Source: Neorhizobium sp. UBA3556
GTDB taxonomy: Bacteria; Pseudomonadota; Alphaproteobacteria; Rhizobiales; Rhizobiaceae
Assembly (NCBI GenBank): GCA_002376235.1
Contig: DFNX01000016.1
Coordinates: 496,001 to 560,000, forward strand
DNA: 64,000 nt
Direction: 5' to 3'
The notes below the pieces were generated by a model, which made no database searches, had not been told where the DNA came from, and was given only the letters and a program-made list of their open reading frames with translations. Positions 25,963-34,306 of this stretch are shown piece after piece. How positions within the stretch are numbered: position 1 is the stretch's first letter; every line of letters starts with the position of its first letter. A program made the translations under genes and the position numbers.

Positions 25963-27363
25963 TCAGCACTCCACCACGTTGACGGCAAGTCCGCCGGTGG
26001 AGGTTTCCTTGTACTTTTCGCTCATATCGTTGCCGGTCTGGCGCATGGTTTCGATACACGCATCGAGCGGCACGAAATGCGTTCCGTCGCCCTTGATGGC
26101 GAGCGAGGCTGCAGTCACGGCCTTGACCGCGCCCAAGGCATTGCGCTCGATACAGGGCACCTGAACGAGGCCTGCAATCGGATCGCAGGTCATGCCGAGA
26201 TGGTGTTCGAGCGCAATTTCCGCTGCATTCTCGATCTGCTCCGGCGAGCCGCCCATCACGGCGGCAAGCCCGGCAGCCGCCATGGCAGCAGCAGACCCCA
26301 CCTCGCCCTGACAGCCGACCTCGGCACCGGAGATCGAGGCATTGTGCTTGATGATGCCGCCGATAGCAGCAGCCGTCAGCAGGAACTCGCGGATATCGTC
26401 CTTCGTCGCGTCCTCATGGAAATGCAGGTAATATTTGAGCGTCGCCGGAATGACGCCGGCCGCGCCATTGGTCGGCGCGGTCACCACGCGGCCGCCGCCG
26501 GCATTTTCCTCGTTCACCGCCATGGCGTAAACCGAGAGCCAATCATTGGCGAGGAGGGGATTGGGCCTGTTGCTGCGCCATTCTTCGTTGAGCCGATCAT
26601 GGATCGCCCTCGCCCGCCGCTTGACCTTGAGCCCGCCCGGCATGATGCCGTCAACCTTCAGACCACGATCGATACAGCCGTTCATCGCCTCCCAGATCGC
26701 GTCGATCCCTTCGTTGAGCGCCTGCTCATTCGTCCGGGTCAGTTCGTTGGCGCGCTTCATCTGCGCGATCGACAGACCGGCACCATGCGACATGTCGAGC
26801 ATCTGCCGGGCGGTCGCGAACGGATAGGGCACGCGCTCGCCGCCGCCTGCATCCTTCGTTGCGCGCATGGCCTCAAGCTCGGTATCGGTGACAACAAAAC
26901 CGCCGCCGATCGAATAATAGATGCGCTTGAGGAGCAGCCTGCCGTTTTTGTCGAGCGCCGAAAAGCTCATGCCGTTGGCGTGGCCAGGAAGAGCCTGTTT
27001 CTTGTCGAAGATCAGGTTCGTCTTCGGCTGAAAATCATAAATCGGGTGGCCGGGCGGCGTCACGCGGCCGGTCCGCTCCACCTCTTCGATGATCGCATCC
27101 ATCCGGTCAGGATCGACCGTATTCGGTGATTCGCCCATCAGGCCGAGAATAACCGCCCTTCCCGTTCCGTGACCGATGCCGGTGAATGCAAGCGAGCCGT
27201 GCAGCGAAGCCTGGAGGGCTGCAACATGGGCACCAGCAGGACGGGGCCAGTCGTCCGAGAGAATAAGGTCGAGAAACCGGTTCGCAGCCGACATCGGTCC
27301 CATCGTGTGGGAACTCGACGGGCCGATGCCGATCTTGAAAACGTCGAAGACGGATAGGAACAT
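25963..27363 (-). CDS. sdaA: L-serine dehydratase (iron-sulfur, single chain)
   Basis: Converts L-serine to pyruvate and ammonia with a 4Fe-4S cluster. 466 residues with beta-domain SSSHTMGPMSAA near residue 14 and alpha-domain motifs AGVIPATLKYY, HNASISGAEVGCQGEVGSA and MTCDPIAGLVQVPCIERNA, whose cysteines are the cluster ligands. Length fits the one-polypeptide type. It links serine/glycine metabolism to the gcv operon 20 kb away, though nothing suggests shared control. Clear promoter space (about 266 bases) separates it from the divergent DUF599 gene. Confidence 0.96.
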   Translation of the reverse strand: MFLSVFDVFKIGIGPSSSHTMGPMSAANRFLDLILSDDWPRPAGAHVAALQASLHGSLAFTGIGHGTGRAVILGLMGESPNTVDPDRMDAIIEEVERTGRVTPPGHPIYDFQPKTNLIFDKKQALPGHANGMSFSALDKNGRLLLKRIYYSIGGGFVVTDTELEAMRATKDAGGGERVPYPFATARQMLDMSHGAGLSIAQMKRANELTRTNEQALNEGIDAIWEAMNGCIDRGLKVDGIMPGGLKVKRRARAIHDRLNEEWRSNRPNPLLANDWLSVYAMAVNEENAGGGRVVTAPTNGAAGVIPATLKYYLHFHEDATKDDIREFLLTAAAIGGIIKHNASISGAEVGCQGEVGSAAAMAAAGLAAVMGGSPEQIENAAEIALEHHLGMTCDPIAGLVQVPCIERNALGAVKAVTAASLAIKGDGTHFVPLDACIETMRQTGNDMSEKYKETSTGGLAVNVVEC

Positions 27364-27629
27364 GGAATTTCTTCAATCCAGATACTGGCCAGATACTGAC
27401 TGCCCGACAGGGAACGATCACAGCCTATGTCATATGAGTGTGCCGTCATGTTGGCAGTCCGACACCATATTGGACATCAACGACATCACACGCCCATCCC
27501 ATATGCTGCCTCGACAATGGATGCGCAAGTCCGGAGAAACTGTTGTCAGGAATTGTCCGCTCCCCTTGCCGCAGCGAATGAAACAACGCAAAAGTCGGAT
27601 CACACGATTTCGGCTTCCGGCAGTTTTTC

Positions 27630-28322
27630 ATGATTCTGGCAGATTACATTGCGCTCGCCCTCTTCGCCTTTCTGTGGACGGCCTATTCCTGGTTTTCAGC
27701 GGGTTCGGGAGGAAAATATCTTCCACGACAGAGCCTTAACCAGGCCATGGTCGAGCGACGCCATCGCTGGATCTACAATTCCCTGAAGCGTGAACTGCGG
27801 ATGATCGACACACAGATCTTTGCAGGACTGCAGAATGGCACGGCCTTTTTCGCCACCTCGTCGATCTTCGCGCTGGGCAGTTGCTTCGCGCTTCTCGGCT
27901 CGACCGACAAGGTAAACGCAATCTTCTCCCACCTGCCCTTCGTGCCCTATGGCGGACAAGCCGTCTTCGAGTTGAAGGTTGGCGGACTGGCCTTTCTTCT
28001 CGGCCACGCCTTCTTCAAGTTCGGCTGGGCCTACCGACTGTTCAACTACTGCACGATCCTGTTCGGCGCGCTGCCGATGACCAGGGAGGCCGAGGCCGAT
28101 CCCACGGCCGCACGAAAAGCTGCCGATCATGTCATCAGGATGAACATGATAGCCGCAAAACACTTCAATTCCGGCCTGAGAACACTTTTTCTTTCGATCG
28201 GCTATCTCGGTTGGTTCGCCGGACCCTATGTGTTCATGGCAACGACGGTGATCATCATCGTCGCACTGATCCGTCGCCAGTATTTTTCCGAGGCACGGCT
28301 CGCCATCATGGATGACGACTAA
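27630..28322 (+). CDS. DUF599 family membrane protein
   Basis: 230 residues with an N-terminal membrane helix (about 2-22), further helices near 75-95 and 110-130 and 190-215, and the family block LKRELRMIDTQIFAGLQNGTAFFATSS. Function unknown. Its stop is 12 bases before the TTG start proposed for the HGSNAT-like gene, so the two are likely translationally linked. Confidence 0.87.
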   Translation: MILADYIALALFAFLWTAYSWFSAGSGGKYLPRQSLNQAMVERRHRWIYNSLKRELRMIDTQIFAGLQNGTAFFATSSIFALGSCFALLGSTDKVNAIFSHLPFVPYGGQAVFELKVGGLAFLLGHAFFKFGWAYRLFNYCTILFGALPMTREAEADPTAARKAADHVIRMNMIAAKHFNSGLRTLFLSIGYLGWFAGPYVFMATTVIIIVALIRRQYFSEARLAIMDDD

Positions 28323-28334
28323 GGATTGAGTAGA

Positions 28335-29333
28335 TTGACTGCAGCCGACACCCACACGCAGCCGGCAGGCGAGCGTCCGCCGCGTATCCTGTTGATCGAC
28401 ACACTTCGCGGCATAGCCTTGATCGCTATGGCAACATACCATTTCACCTGGGATCTGGAATTTTTCGGCTATGTCGATCCTGGCACGGCGACCCAGGGCT
28501 TTTTCCGTCTCTATGCCCGCGCGATTGCCAGCTCGTTCCTGTTTCTTGCCGGTATAAGCCTGGTTCTGGCGCATGGTCGCGGCATCCGATGGCACGCATT
28601 CGGCAAACGGCTGGCAATCGTCGCAGGAGCTGCGATCGCGATCAGCATCGCCACCTTCTTCATCTTTCCGCAGGAATGGATCTTCTTCGGCATATTGCAC
28701 AATATCGCCCTGTCGAGCCTGATAGGCTTGGCCTTCCTGCAACTGCCCCTCATTCTCGCCTTCGCGGTGCCGATCCTGATCGTCATAGGCATGATCATCG
28801 ATGCCACGGCCATACCGGGCATCCTGCAATCATCGCTGTTTGATACACGTTGGCTTGCCTGGATCGGCTTTGCGGAATTCCCGCCGCGTTCGAACGATTA
28901 CGTACCGCTGTTCCCCTGGCTGGCCGCACTTCTGACGGGGATCGCAGTCGCCCGGCTTGCGATCGCCCGCAGCTGGACCGAACGACTGGCCAAGGTTCAA
29001 CGCTACGACACGATACTCGCCAAGGCCGGGCGTCACAGCCTGATCGTTTATCTGGTACACCAGCCGATCCTGCTTGTTCTCGTCTATCTCTTCTCGCTTG
29101 TTTCCCCGGCACCAGCGCCTGATCCGCGGGTCGTCTACATGAATAGCTGCCAGCCCAGCTGCCTGCGTGAAACCAGCGACAAAGCTCTCTGCGAGCGTTT
29201 TTGCGGTTGCACCGCCGACAAGCTGATCGCGGACCAACTGATGACGCCGCTGCAGAACGGCGAGATCAGTGCACAGGACAACCGGATTGGGATTATGGCT
29301 CAGGAATGCTCGATCAGCGCCGAGCAGCCATGA
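28335..29333 (+). CDS. HGSNAT/DUF1624-type membrane acyltransferase with Cys-rich tail
   Basis: 332 residues. The first 270 form the heparan-alpha-glucosaminide N-acetyltransferase catalytic fold (PF07786): RILLIDTLRGIALIAMATYHFTWDLEFFG with the conserved Arg and His, then about eight hydrophobic helices and HSLIVYLVHQPILL. After the last helix comes a tail of roughly 65 residues with C-x3-C, C-x3-C-x-C and one more cysteine (SCQPSC, CERFCGC, QECS), probably periplasmic and disulfide-bonded or metal-binding. Start taken as TTG 28335 because AAGGA at 28321-28325 is correctly spaced; the TTG at 28326 is too close to it. Confidence 0.83.
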   Translation: MTAADTHTQPAGERPPRILLIDTLRGIALIAMATYHFTWDLEFFGYVDPGTATQGFFRLYARAIASSFLFLAGISLVLAHGRGIRWHAFGKRLAIVAGAAIAISIATFFIFPQEWIFFGILHNIALSSLIGLAFLQLPLILAFAVPILIVIGMIIDATAIPGILQSSLFDTRWLAWIGFAEFPPRSNDYVPLFPWLAALLTGIAVARLAIARSWTERLAKVQRYDTILAKAGRHSLIVYLVHQPILLVLVYLFSLVSPAPAPDPRVVYMNSCQPSCLRETSDKALCERFCGCTADKLIADQLMTPLQNGEISAQDNRIGIMAQECSISAEQP

Positions 29334-29345
29334 CGCCGGAAAGCC

Positions 29346-29732
29346 TCAGGTACCGACGCCGATCTCAGCCAGACGCGTGAGGCAGGCCTCTTCGACATTG
29401 TCGAGTTCAGCTAGTGTCTCATCGATATCCTTGCGCTTCTGGCGAAGCTCGTCGCGCTTTTCATCGACACGTTTCATCAGGAGCTTGAGCTGGCCCATTT
29501 CGCCGGGCGGCTCCCTGTAGACCTGAATGATCTCGCGAATTTCGGAGATCGTGAAGCCGATACGACGTCCACGCAATATTTCCAGAAGCAGGCGGCGATC
29601 CGCTGCCCGGAACAGACGTGTCCGGCCGCGGCGTTCCGGATGGAGTAGGCCCTCATCCTCGTAGAACCGCAACGTGCGCGTCGATACGCCGAATTCGCGG
29701 GTCAGTTCGGTAATGCTGTAATATTTGTCCAC
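29346..29732 (-). CDS. MerR family transcriptional regulator
   Basis: 128-residue dimeric DNA-binding protein. The winged helix-turn-helix (YSITELTREFGVSTRTLRFYEDEGLL and RGRTRLFRAADRRLLLEILRGRRIGFTISEI) is followed by a coiled-coil dimer helix (about 85-120). There are no conserved cysteines for metal sensing, so it is closer to the LiuR/organic-ligand group than to MerR/CueR. The short gap upstream holds a dyad overlapping a good promoter, suggesting autoregulation. No obvious target gene adjoins it. Confidence 0.9.
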   Translation of the reverse strand: MDKYYSITELTREFGVSTRTLRFYEDEGLLHPERRGRTRLFRAADRRLLLEILRGRRIGFTISEIREIIQVYREPPGEMGQLKLLMKRVDEKRDELRQKRKDIDETLAELDNVEEACLTRLAEIGVGT

Positions 29733-29756
29733 GTCGTATCCCTGCTGTGGCCCGCG

Positions 29757-29785
29757 AAAATAATTGACTTTTACGTAACAGTCAA
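29757..29785 (-). promoter_or_regulatory. Probable merR promoter with embedded dyad operator
   Basis: On the minus strand TTGACT (29780-29785) and TATTTT (29757-29762) are separated by 17 bases, a good sigma-70 promoter. The 22-base dyad TTGAC...TTACGTAA...GTCAA at 29764-29785 covers the -35 and most of the spacer. The core TTACGTAA resembles operators reported for LiuR-like MerR regulators. It lies between mgtE and merR. Confidence 0.5.
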
Positions 29786-29792
29786 ATCGCGC

Positions 29793-31211
29793 CTAATGTA
29801 GCAGCCACAGTGTCGCAAGACCGAGGAAGCTCATGAAACCAGTCATATCGGTGATCGCGGTCACGAATACCGCCGACGAAACCGCCGGGTCGGTTCCGGC
29901 CTTGTCGAGCAAAAGCGGGATCATCATACCGGCCATTGCGGCGGCAAACATGTTGATCATCATTGCGGATGCAATCACCATTCCGAGGTGAAAATCGGCA
30001 AACCACCAGCCGGCGACCGAGCCGACAACCGTGCCGAACAGCATGCCGTTGATAAGCCCGACGCCCGCCTCGCGCCGCACCACGCGCCAGGCATTGTGAA
30101 TATCGAGATCGCGCGTAGCGAGTGCGCGCACCGTCACCGTCATCGTCTGCGAACCGGCATTGCCGCCCATGCCGGCAACGATCGGCATCAGGATTGCCAG
30201 CGCCACGATTTCCTCGATCGTCGCCTCGAACAGTCCGATCACCGATGCCGAAAGAAAAGCGGTCACCAGATTGACCATCAACCACGGCACGCGCGAGCGC
30301 GACGTATCCTTGACCGAGTCGGACAGCTCTTCGTCACCGACACCGGAAAGAAGCCGAAGATCCTCTTCCGCCTCTTCCTGTATCACGTCGACCACGTCAT
30401 CAATCGTCAGCACGCCGACGAGGCGGCCATTGTCGTCGACGACGGCGGCGGACAGAAGGTCATATTGTTCGAAAATCTGGGCCGCTTCTTCCTGGTCCAT
30501 ATCGGCCGGGATCGGATGGTTGGTCTCCCGCATGATCGTCTCGATGCGGACCTGCCGCTTGCAGCGCAGGATGCGATCGAGATCGATGATGCCGAGAAGC
30601 CTGAAGGTAGGATCGATGACGAAGATCTGCGAAAAACTGTCCGGCAGGTTTTCCTCATCCCGCAGGTAGTCGATCGTCTGGCCGACGGTCCAAAATGGCG
30701 GCACAGCGACGAATTCCGTCTGCATGCGCCGGCCGGCGGAGCTTTCCGGATAATCCAGAGCACGCCTTAGGCGAACCCGTTCGGTAAACGGCAGTTGCGC
30801 GAGAATTTCTTCCCGGTCCTGATGGTCGAGGTCTTCAAGAATGTAGACGGCATCGTCCGAATCGAGATCACCGATCGCGGCCGCGATCTGGGAGTTCGGC
30901 ATCTGGTCGACGATTTCCATACGGATCGCCTCGTCGACTTCGGTAAGGGCCGTGAGGTCGAAGTCCTTGCCGAGCAATTTGACCAGCGCAAGCCGCTGGT
31001 CCGGCAGGATCGATTCGAGCAGGTCACCGAGCTCGGATTCGTGCAGCCTGGCGACATTCTGGCGAAGGAAAAGCACATCGCGATCGGCAATGGCTGCGCC
31101 GACGCGCGCCAGAAAGTCAGACCGGATCGAACCGTCTTCGGAATAGATATCGTGCCCTTCGCCGCCAACTTTCGGGCTGATGAGGGTGTCGTCTTCCATA
31201 TCACTCATCAA
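29793..31211 (-). CDS. mgtE: Magnesium transporter MgtE
   Basis: Mg2+-gated channel of the inner membrane, 472 residues. N-terminal superhelical domain (about 25-150), a CBS pair (about 155-280, with FVIDPTFRLLGIIDLDRILR and GRLVGVLTIDDVVDVIQEE), the plug helix, then five membrane helices from about 300 (IVALAILMPIVAGMGGNAGSQTMTVTVRAL, the ion-pore motif PxxxGxGGNxGxQ). Cytoplasmic acidic residues act as the Mg2+ sensor in characterised members. Monocistronic; no M-box riboswitch was recognised upstream. Confidence 0.95.
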   Translation of the reverse strand: MMSDMEDDTLISPKVGGEGHDIYSEDGSIRSDFLARVGAAIADRDVLFLRQNVARLHESELGDLLESILPDQRLALVKLLGKDFDLTALTEVDEAIRMEIVDQMPNSQIAAAIGDLDSDDAVYILEDLDHQDREEILAQLPFTERVRLRRALDYPESSAGRRMQTEFVAVPPFWTVGQTIDYLRDEENLPDSFSQIFVIDPTFRLLGIIDLDRILRCKRQVRIETIMRETNHPIPADMDQEEAAQIFEQYDLLSAAVVDDNGRLVGVLTIDDVVDVIQEEAEEDLRLLSGVGDEELSDSVKDTSRSRVPWLMVNLVTAFLSASVIGLFEATIEEIVALAILMPIVAGMGGNAGSQTMTVTVRALATRDLDIHNAWRVVRREAGVGLINGMLFGTVVGSVAGWWFADFHLGMVIASAMMINMFAAAMAGMMIPLLLDKAGTDPAVSSAVFVTAITDMTGFMSFLGLATLWLLH

Positions 31212-31385
31212 CCGCCCTCACCTTGCACGATTGCCGCAGCTGGAGCAGCGACGGAAAACATATAGTCAACAATCAGATAGCATGAAAGACTGAAGCAATT
31301 TTATCGACAGCCGCAATATGGCTTTCGATGCGCATTTCCTCATGGAGTGGCAGATCTGCCGCCATGCACAGATAAGAGAAACGAG

Positions 31386-31877
31386 ATGACTGTCCGCACC
31401 ATTCTGACCTACCCTGATCCGGGCCTTTCGACGATCTGCGAGCCGGTTTCAAGCTTCGGCAGCGAACTGTCGGCACTCGCGCAGGATCTGCTGGAAACGA
31501 TGCGCGCCGCACCCGGCGTTGGCATTACGGCAGCGCATATCGGCGTCTTTCAGCGTCTTTTCGTGCTGGAACTCTCGCCGACCCAGGGGGCGCTTTATTA
31601 TGTGAACCCCGAGATCCTGTGGGCAAGCGAAGAAATTATCCGGCATACGGAAGGCAGCGTTTCGATGCCCGGTGCGACAGATGAAGTGGAGCGCCCTCGC
31701 CATATCAGGCTTCGCTATCAGGATCTGTCCGGCAACCTCCACGAAGAAGAAGTCAAGGACTTCCATGCGGTCTGTATCCAGCACGAGATCGACCAGCTCG
31801 ACGGTATTTTCTGGCTGAAACGCCTGTCTAGACTGAAGCGCGAGCGGCTGGTGAAAAAATGGCTGAAGGAAAAATAG
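31386..31877 (+). CDS. Peptide deformylase homologue lacking metal ligands
   Basis: 163 residues with the whole PDF fold (RTILTYPDPGLSTICEPV at the start). Motif 1 is GVGITAAHIG, with His51 in place of the oxyanion glutamine. Motif 2 is EGSVSMPG, with Ser91 where the metal-binding cysteine should be. Motif 3 is QHEIDQLDG, keeping His133 and Glu134 but with Gln137 replacing the second metal histidine. Two of three metal ligands are thus lost, so deformylase activity is unlikely. Annotation pipelines often call such copies def. Start ATG 31386 has AAGAGA upstream. The BON genes follow in the same direction. Confidence 0.88.
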   Translation: MTVRTILTYPDPGLSTICEPVSSFGSELSALAQDLLETMRAAPGVGITAAHIGVFQRLFVLELSPTQGALYYVNPEILWASEEIIRHTEGSVSMPGATDEVERPRHIRLRYQDLSGNLHEEEVKDFHAVCIQHEIDQLDGIFWLKRLSRLKRERLVKKWLKEK

Positions 31878-31887
31878 CATTTTCCGG

Positions 31888-31912
31888 CGAACCCCGCGAG
31901 GGTTCGCGCGTT
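31888..31912 (+). promoter_or_regulatory. Possible EcfG-type (general stress) promoter
   Basis: CGAAC at 31888-31892, 16 bases, then CGTT at 31909-31912: one mismatch to the alphaproteobacterial EcfG pattern GGAAC-N16/17-CGTT. It is placed about 30 bases before the BON gene start. The same bases form a CGAACCC/GGGTTCG hairpin, so a terminator of the preceding gene is the alternative reading. Confidence 0.3.
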
Positions 31913-31943
31913 ACCCGCTCATGGTTGAACGAGGAGAAAGACC

Positions 31944-32195
31944 ATGACGGAAACATCCAAGATCGAAGACAGCAAGCTCGGTAGTGATGTCGCGGCACGC
32001 ATTGCCTCATTGCCGGATATAGATACGTCCGCCGTCGAACCTCATATGGAGGGCACGACTGTGGTTCTGGAGGGCGCTGTCGATACGATCATGACGGCGC
32101 GCAAGGTTATTCTTGCAACGGAAACGGTCAATGGCGTCCATGATGTGGAAAATCATCTGACACTGACCGGCAACAAGACAAGTTTGCAGAGCTAG
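31944..32195 (+). CDS. BON-domain protein (short)
   Basis: 83 residues, a single BON-like fold: GTTVVLEGAVDTIMTARKVILATETVNGVHDVENHLTL matches the beta-alpha-beta core with the conserved glycine and V-x-V-x-N-x-L strand. No signal peptide, so cytoplasmic as it stands, unlike OsmY. The ribosome site is GAGGAGA. A second BON gene follows after 52 bases. Confidence 0.83.
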   Translation: MTETSKIEDSKLGSDVAARIASLPDIDTSAVEPHMEGTTVVLEGAVDTIMTARKVILATETVNGVHDVENHLTLTGNKTSLQS

Positions 32196-32247
32196 AAACA
32201 AGCGTCCGGCAGGTCGCTGCACAAACGGAATCCCCAACGGAGGCATC

Positions 32248-32745
32248 ATGTCACCGAAAAGAGACGTAAACGACATTTCCCGCGAAGAGGATTTTCGCGA
32301 CTTCGACGATCGCAACCTTGATGACGGCTGGCCCTATGCCGACAAGCCCGGCCAAGCGGCTGGCCCGGTCGATAATGCCGCCTATGGCAACACAAGTCCC
32401 GAGACGGAGACAGGCCGAAATCCAGGCTTCCTCATCGACGAGGCCGGTTTCGACGGGCTTGAAGAACCCCAGCGCGACAGCCTGCGTCCCGGCACGACGG
32501 GCCTTGAGAACTGGGACGACCTCGAGGAACGCGTCACCGACGCGATTGACGCCTTAGGCATCGTCGACATGGATCTGATCGATATCCATGTCGACCGGAA
32601 CAACGTCACGATCGAAGGTCAGGTCGATGATGCCGCCACCTCACACGGCATCATTCGAGCGGCCCAGAAGGTCAACGGTACCGGCAGAATCATCAACCAC
32701 CTGCGCCTCGCCGGCGTCGACAGCCGGATTCCGGATGAAGACTGA
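32248..32745 (+). CDS. BON-domain protein with acidic N-terminal extension
   Basis: 165 residues. The first 90 are acidic and probably disordered (DDRNLDDGWPYADKPGQ and similar). Residues 90-160 carry a BON domain (LEERVTDAIDALGIVDMDLIDIHVDRNNVTIEGQVDD through INHLRLAGVDS). No signal peptide or lipobox. A GGAGG ribosome site precedes the ATG. Together with the short BON protein it probably forms an operon; role unknown, possibly stress-related as for other BON proteins. Confidence 0.83.
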   Translation: MSPKRDVNDISREEDFRDFDDRNLDDGWPYADKPGQAAGPVDNAAYGNTSPETETGRNPGFLIDEAGFDGLEEPQRDSLRPGTTGLENWDDLEERVTDAIDALGIVDMDLIDIHVDRNNVTIEGQVDDAATSHGIIRAAQKVNGTGRIINHLRLAGVDSRIPDED

Positions 32746-32750
32746 ACAGG

Positions 32751-33173
32751 TCAGGGAATAGAGAGAGAAATGACCGGTGGCATCTTCAAGGTGTTGCTCA
32801 CCGTGCAGATGTCTTCAGCCATATGAATGATATGGCGGCGCTCTTCTTCCGTTAGATCACCATCGATCGTGATTTCGACGATAAAACGCTCGATTCGATA
32901 TGGCTCTTCAGGTGATTTTTCGCCCGTCACATCGGCCGAAGCGCCATCAAACCGGTCGAGCAGCGAAAGCTTGCTGGCCGCGATCCGCGCACTGAGAACA
33001 AGGCAGGCGGAGAGTGATGCGAACATCAGGTCGAGCGGATTGAAACCTTCCTCGGATGCGCCTGTGACGACCCCGATTTCACCGCCCGTTCGGCTTGTCA
33101 CCCGCGGGTGACCGTTGCGCTGGACCTTAGCAACGGCCCCGATCGGGCGCTTCTTTATTTTCAGATCGACCAT
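32751..33173 (-). CDS. OsmC family protein
   Basis: 140 residues. OsmC/Ohr fold with the two redox cysteines expected: one in SLSACLVLSARIAA near residue 57 and one in AEDICTVSNTLK near residue 124. Such proteins reduce organic hydroperoxides or act as poorly defined thiol peroxidases. It starts 3 bases after the lipB stop on the same strand, hence co-transcribed with the lipoyl ligand gene; lipoylated proteins often supply the reducing power for OsmC/Ohr, a suggestive link. Confidence 0.88.
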   Translation of the reverse strand: MVDLKIKKRPIGAVAKVQRNGHPRVTSRTGGEIGVVTGASEEGFNPLDLMFASLSACLVLSARIAASKLSLLDRFDGASADVTGEKSPEEPYRIERFIVEITIDGDLTEEERRHIIHMAEDICTVSNTLKMPPVISLSIP

Positions 33174-33176
33174 GTC

Positions 33177-33899
33177 TTACGCTTTCTCGACAACCGTTGG
33201 CCCGAAAATGCCTTCGAACGCCTCACGCAGACGGATATCCACATCTTCCATCATCACAAGCATGCCTAGATCCACAAGGCTGGTCACGCCGTAGGCTGTA
33301 ACCCCACAGGGAACGATGCCGGAGAAATGCGAAAGGTCCGGATCGACATTGAGCGACAGACCGTGAAAGCTCACCCATCGGCGAAGGCGAATGCCGAAAG
33401 CGGCGATCTTGTCTTCCGCTATGCTGCCATCAGGCAGGCGCGGCTTTTCAGGTCGCTGAACCCAGACACCGACTCGGTCCTCACGCCGTTCGCCACGAAC
33501 ATTCATCAGTTCGAGCGTCTGAATCACCAGTTGCTCAAGCGCCGCCACATAGGCGCGCACATCCTGGCGGCGGCGTTTTAGGTCCAGCATCACATAGGCA
33601 ACCCGCTGGCCGGGACCGTGATAGGTATATTCCCCACCGCGGCCGGTTTCATAAACCGGGAATCGGTTCGGCTCGATCAGGTCGGCGGAATTGGCGCTGG
33701 TGCCGGCCGTATAAAGCGGCGGATGCTCCAGCAGCCAGACGAGTTCGTCAGCCTTGCCGTCGGCAATTGCGGCGACTTCGCGCTCCATCGTCTCAAGCGC
33801 TTCTTCATAGGGCACGGGACAGTCCGAGATGCGCCAACGCACCGGCGGACAGTGCGCTGCAGGAAACATCTGGTGGTCAAGATCGGTACGTGTCTGCAT
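33177..33899 (-). CDS. lipB: Octanoyl-[acyl-carrier-protein]:protein N-octanoyltransferase
   Basis: Transfers octanoate from acyl-ACP to lipoyl domains, the first step of endogenous lipoate synthesis. 240 residues from ATG 33899, preceded by an AGAAGG ribosome site. Catalytic segment RGGEYTYHGPGQRVAYVMLDL near residue 90 with the conserved Arg-Gly-Gly and His; acyl-thioester cysteine in FSGIVPCGVTAYGVTSL near residue 195. Lipoylation serves 2-oxoacid dehydrogenases and the GcvH encoded later in this window. Followed by OsmC at 3 bases. Confidence 0.95.
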   Translation of the reverse strand: MQTRTDLDHQMFPAAHCPPVRWRISDCPVPYEEALETMEREVAAIADGKADELVWLLEHPPLYTAGTSANSADLIEPNRFPVYETGRGGEYTYHGPGQRVAYVMLDLKRRRQDVRAYVAALEQLVIQTLELMNVRGERREDRVGVWVQRPEKPRLPDGSIAEDKIAAFGIRLRRWVSFHGLSLNVDPDLSHFSGIVPCGVTAYGVTSLVDLGMLVMMEDVDIRLREAFEGIFGPTVVEKA

Positions 33900-34095
33900 G
33901 ACAGGCCTTCTGACAAGAAGATTGTGATTTTGCAATGCGCCTCCAAAGCCCGCAAAACAAGGGGTTCATATGAACCGCGCAAGGCGGCGGCTGTGGACAT
34001 TGTTTTTTCTTTCAAAAAACTGTCACGGCAGACTTGTGCAGCCGGAATCCATTTGCTAGATGCTCCCTCGCCGAAGCAAATCGGCCTACCACGAT

Positions 34096-34180
34096 GCGGT
34101 CGTGGCGGAATTGGTAGACGCGCAGCGTTGAGGTCGCTGTGGGGCAACCCGTGGAAGTTCGAGTCTTCTCGACCGCACCA
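34096..34180 (+). tRNA. tRNA-Leu (anticodon GAG)
   Basis: 85-base class II tRNA with the acceptor stem GCGGTCG (34096-34102) paired with CGACCGC (34170-34176), the discriminator A and an encoded CCA (34178-34180). The anticodon arm CAGCG-TTGAGGT-CGCTG puts GAG at 34130-34132, reading CUC/CUU leucine codons. It has a variable arm and a TTCGAGT T-loop. Confidence 0.95.
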
Positions 34181-34184
34181 AATC

Positions 34185-34212
34185 AACCCGGCTTCGGCCG
34201 GGTTTTTTGTTT
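34185..34212 (+). terminator. Intrinsic terminator after tRNA-Leu
   Basis: An 8-bp perfect stem AACCCGGC (34185-34192) and GCCGGGTT (34197-34204) closes a TTCG tetraloop and is followed by TTTTGTTTT. Textbook rho-independent terminator. Confidence 0.9.
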
Positions 34213-34306
34213 TCTGGCAATAGTTTAGGCTCTGCAGTGCCCCACGGAGAAAATCGTCGTGGGACACCTCGACGACTTATCGGTTTGCGACAGTCGCCAC
34301 CCCGCA

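Noticed and set aside
31386..31877. Functional def gene
   Set aside because: The fold matches peptide deformylase, but two metal ligands are substituted, so the gene symbol was withheld.
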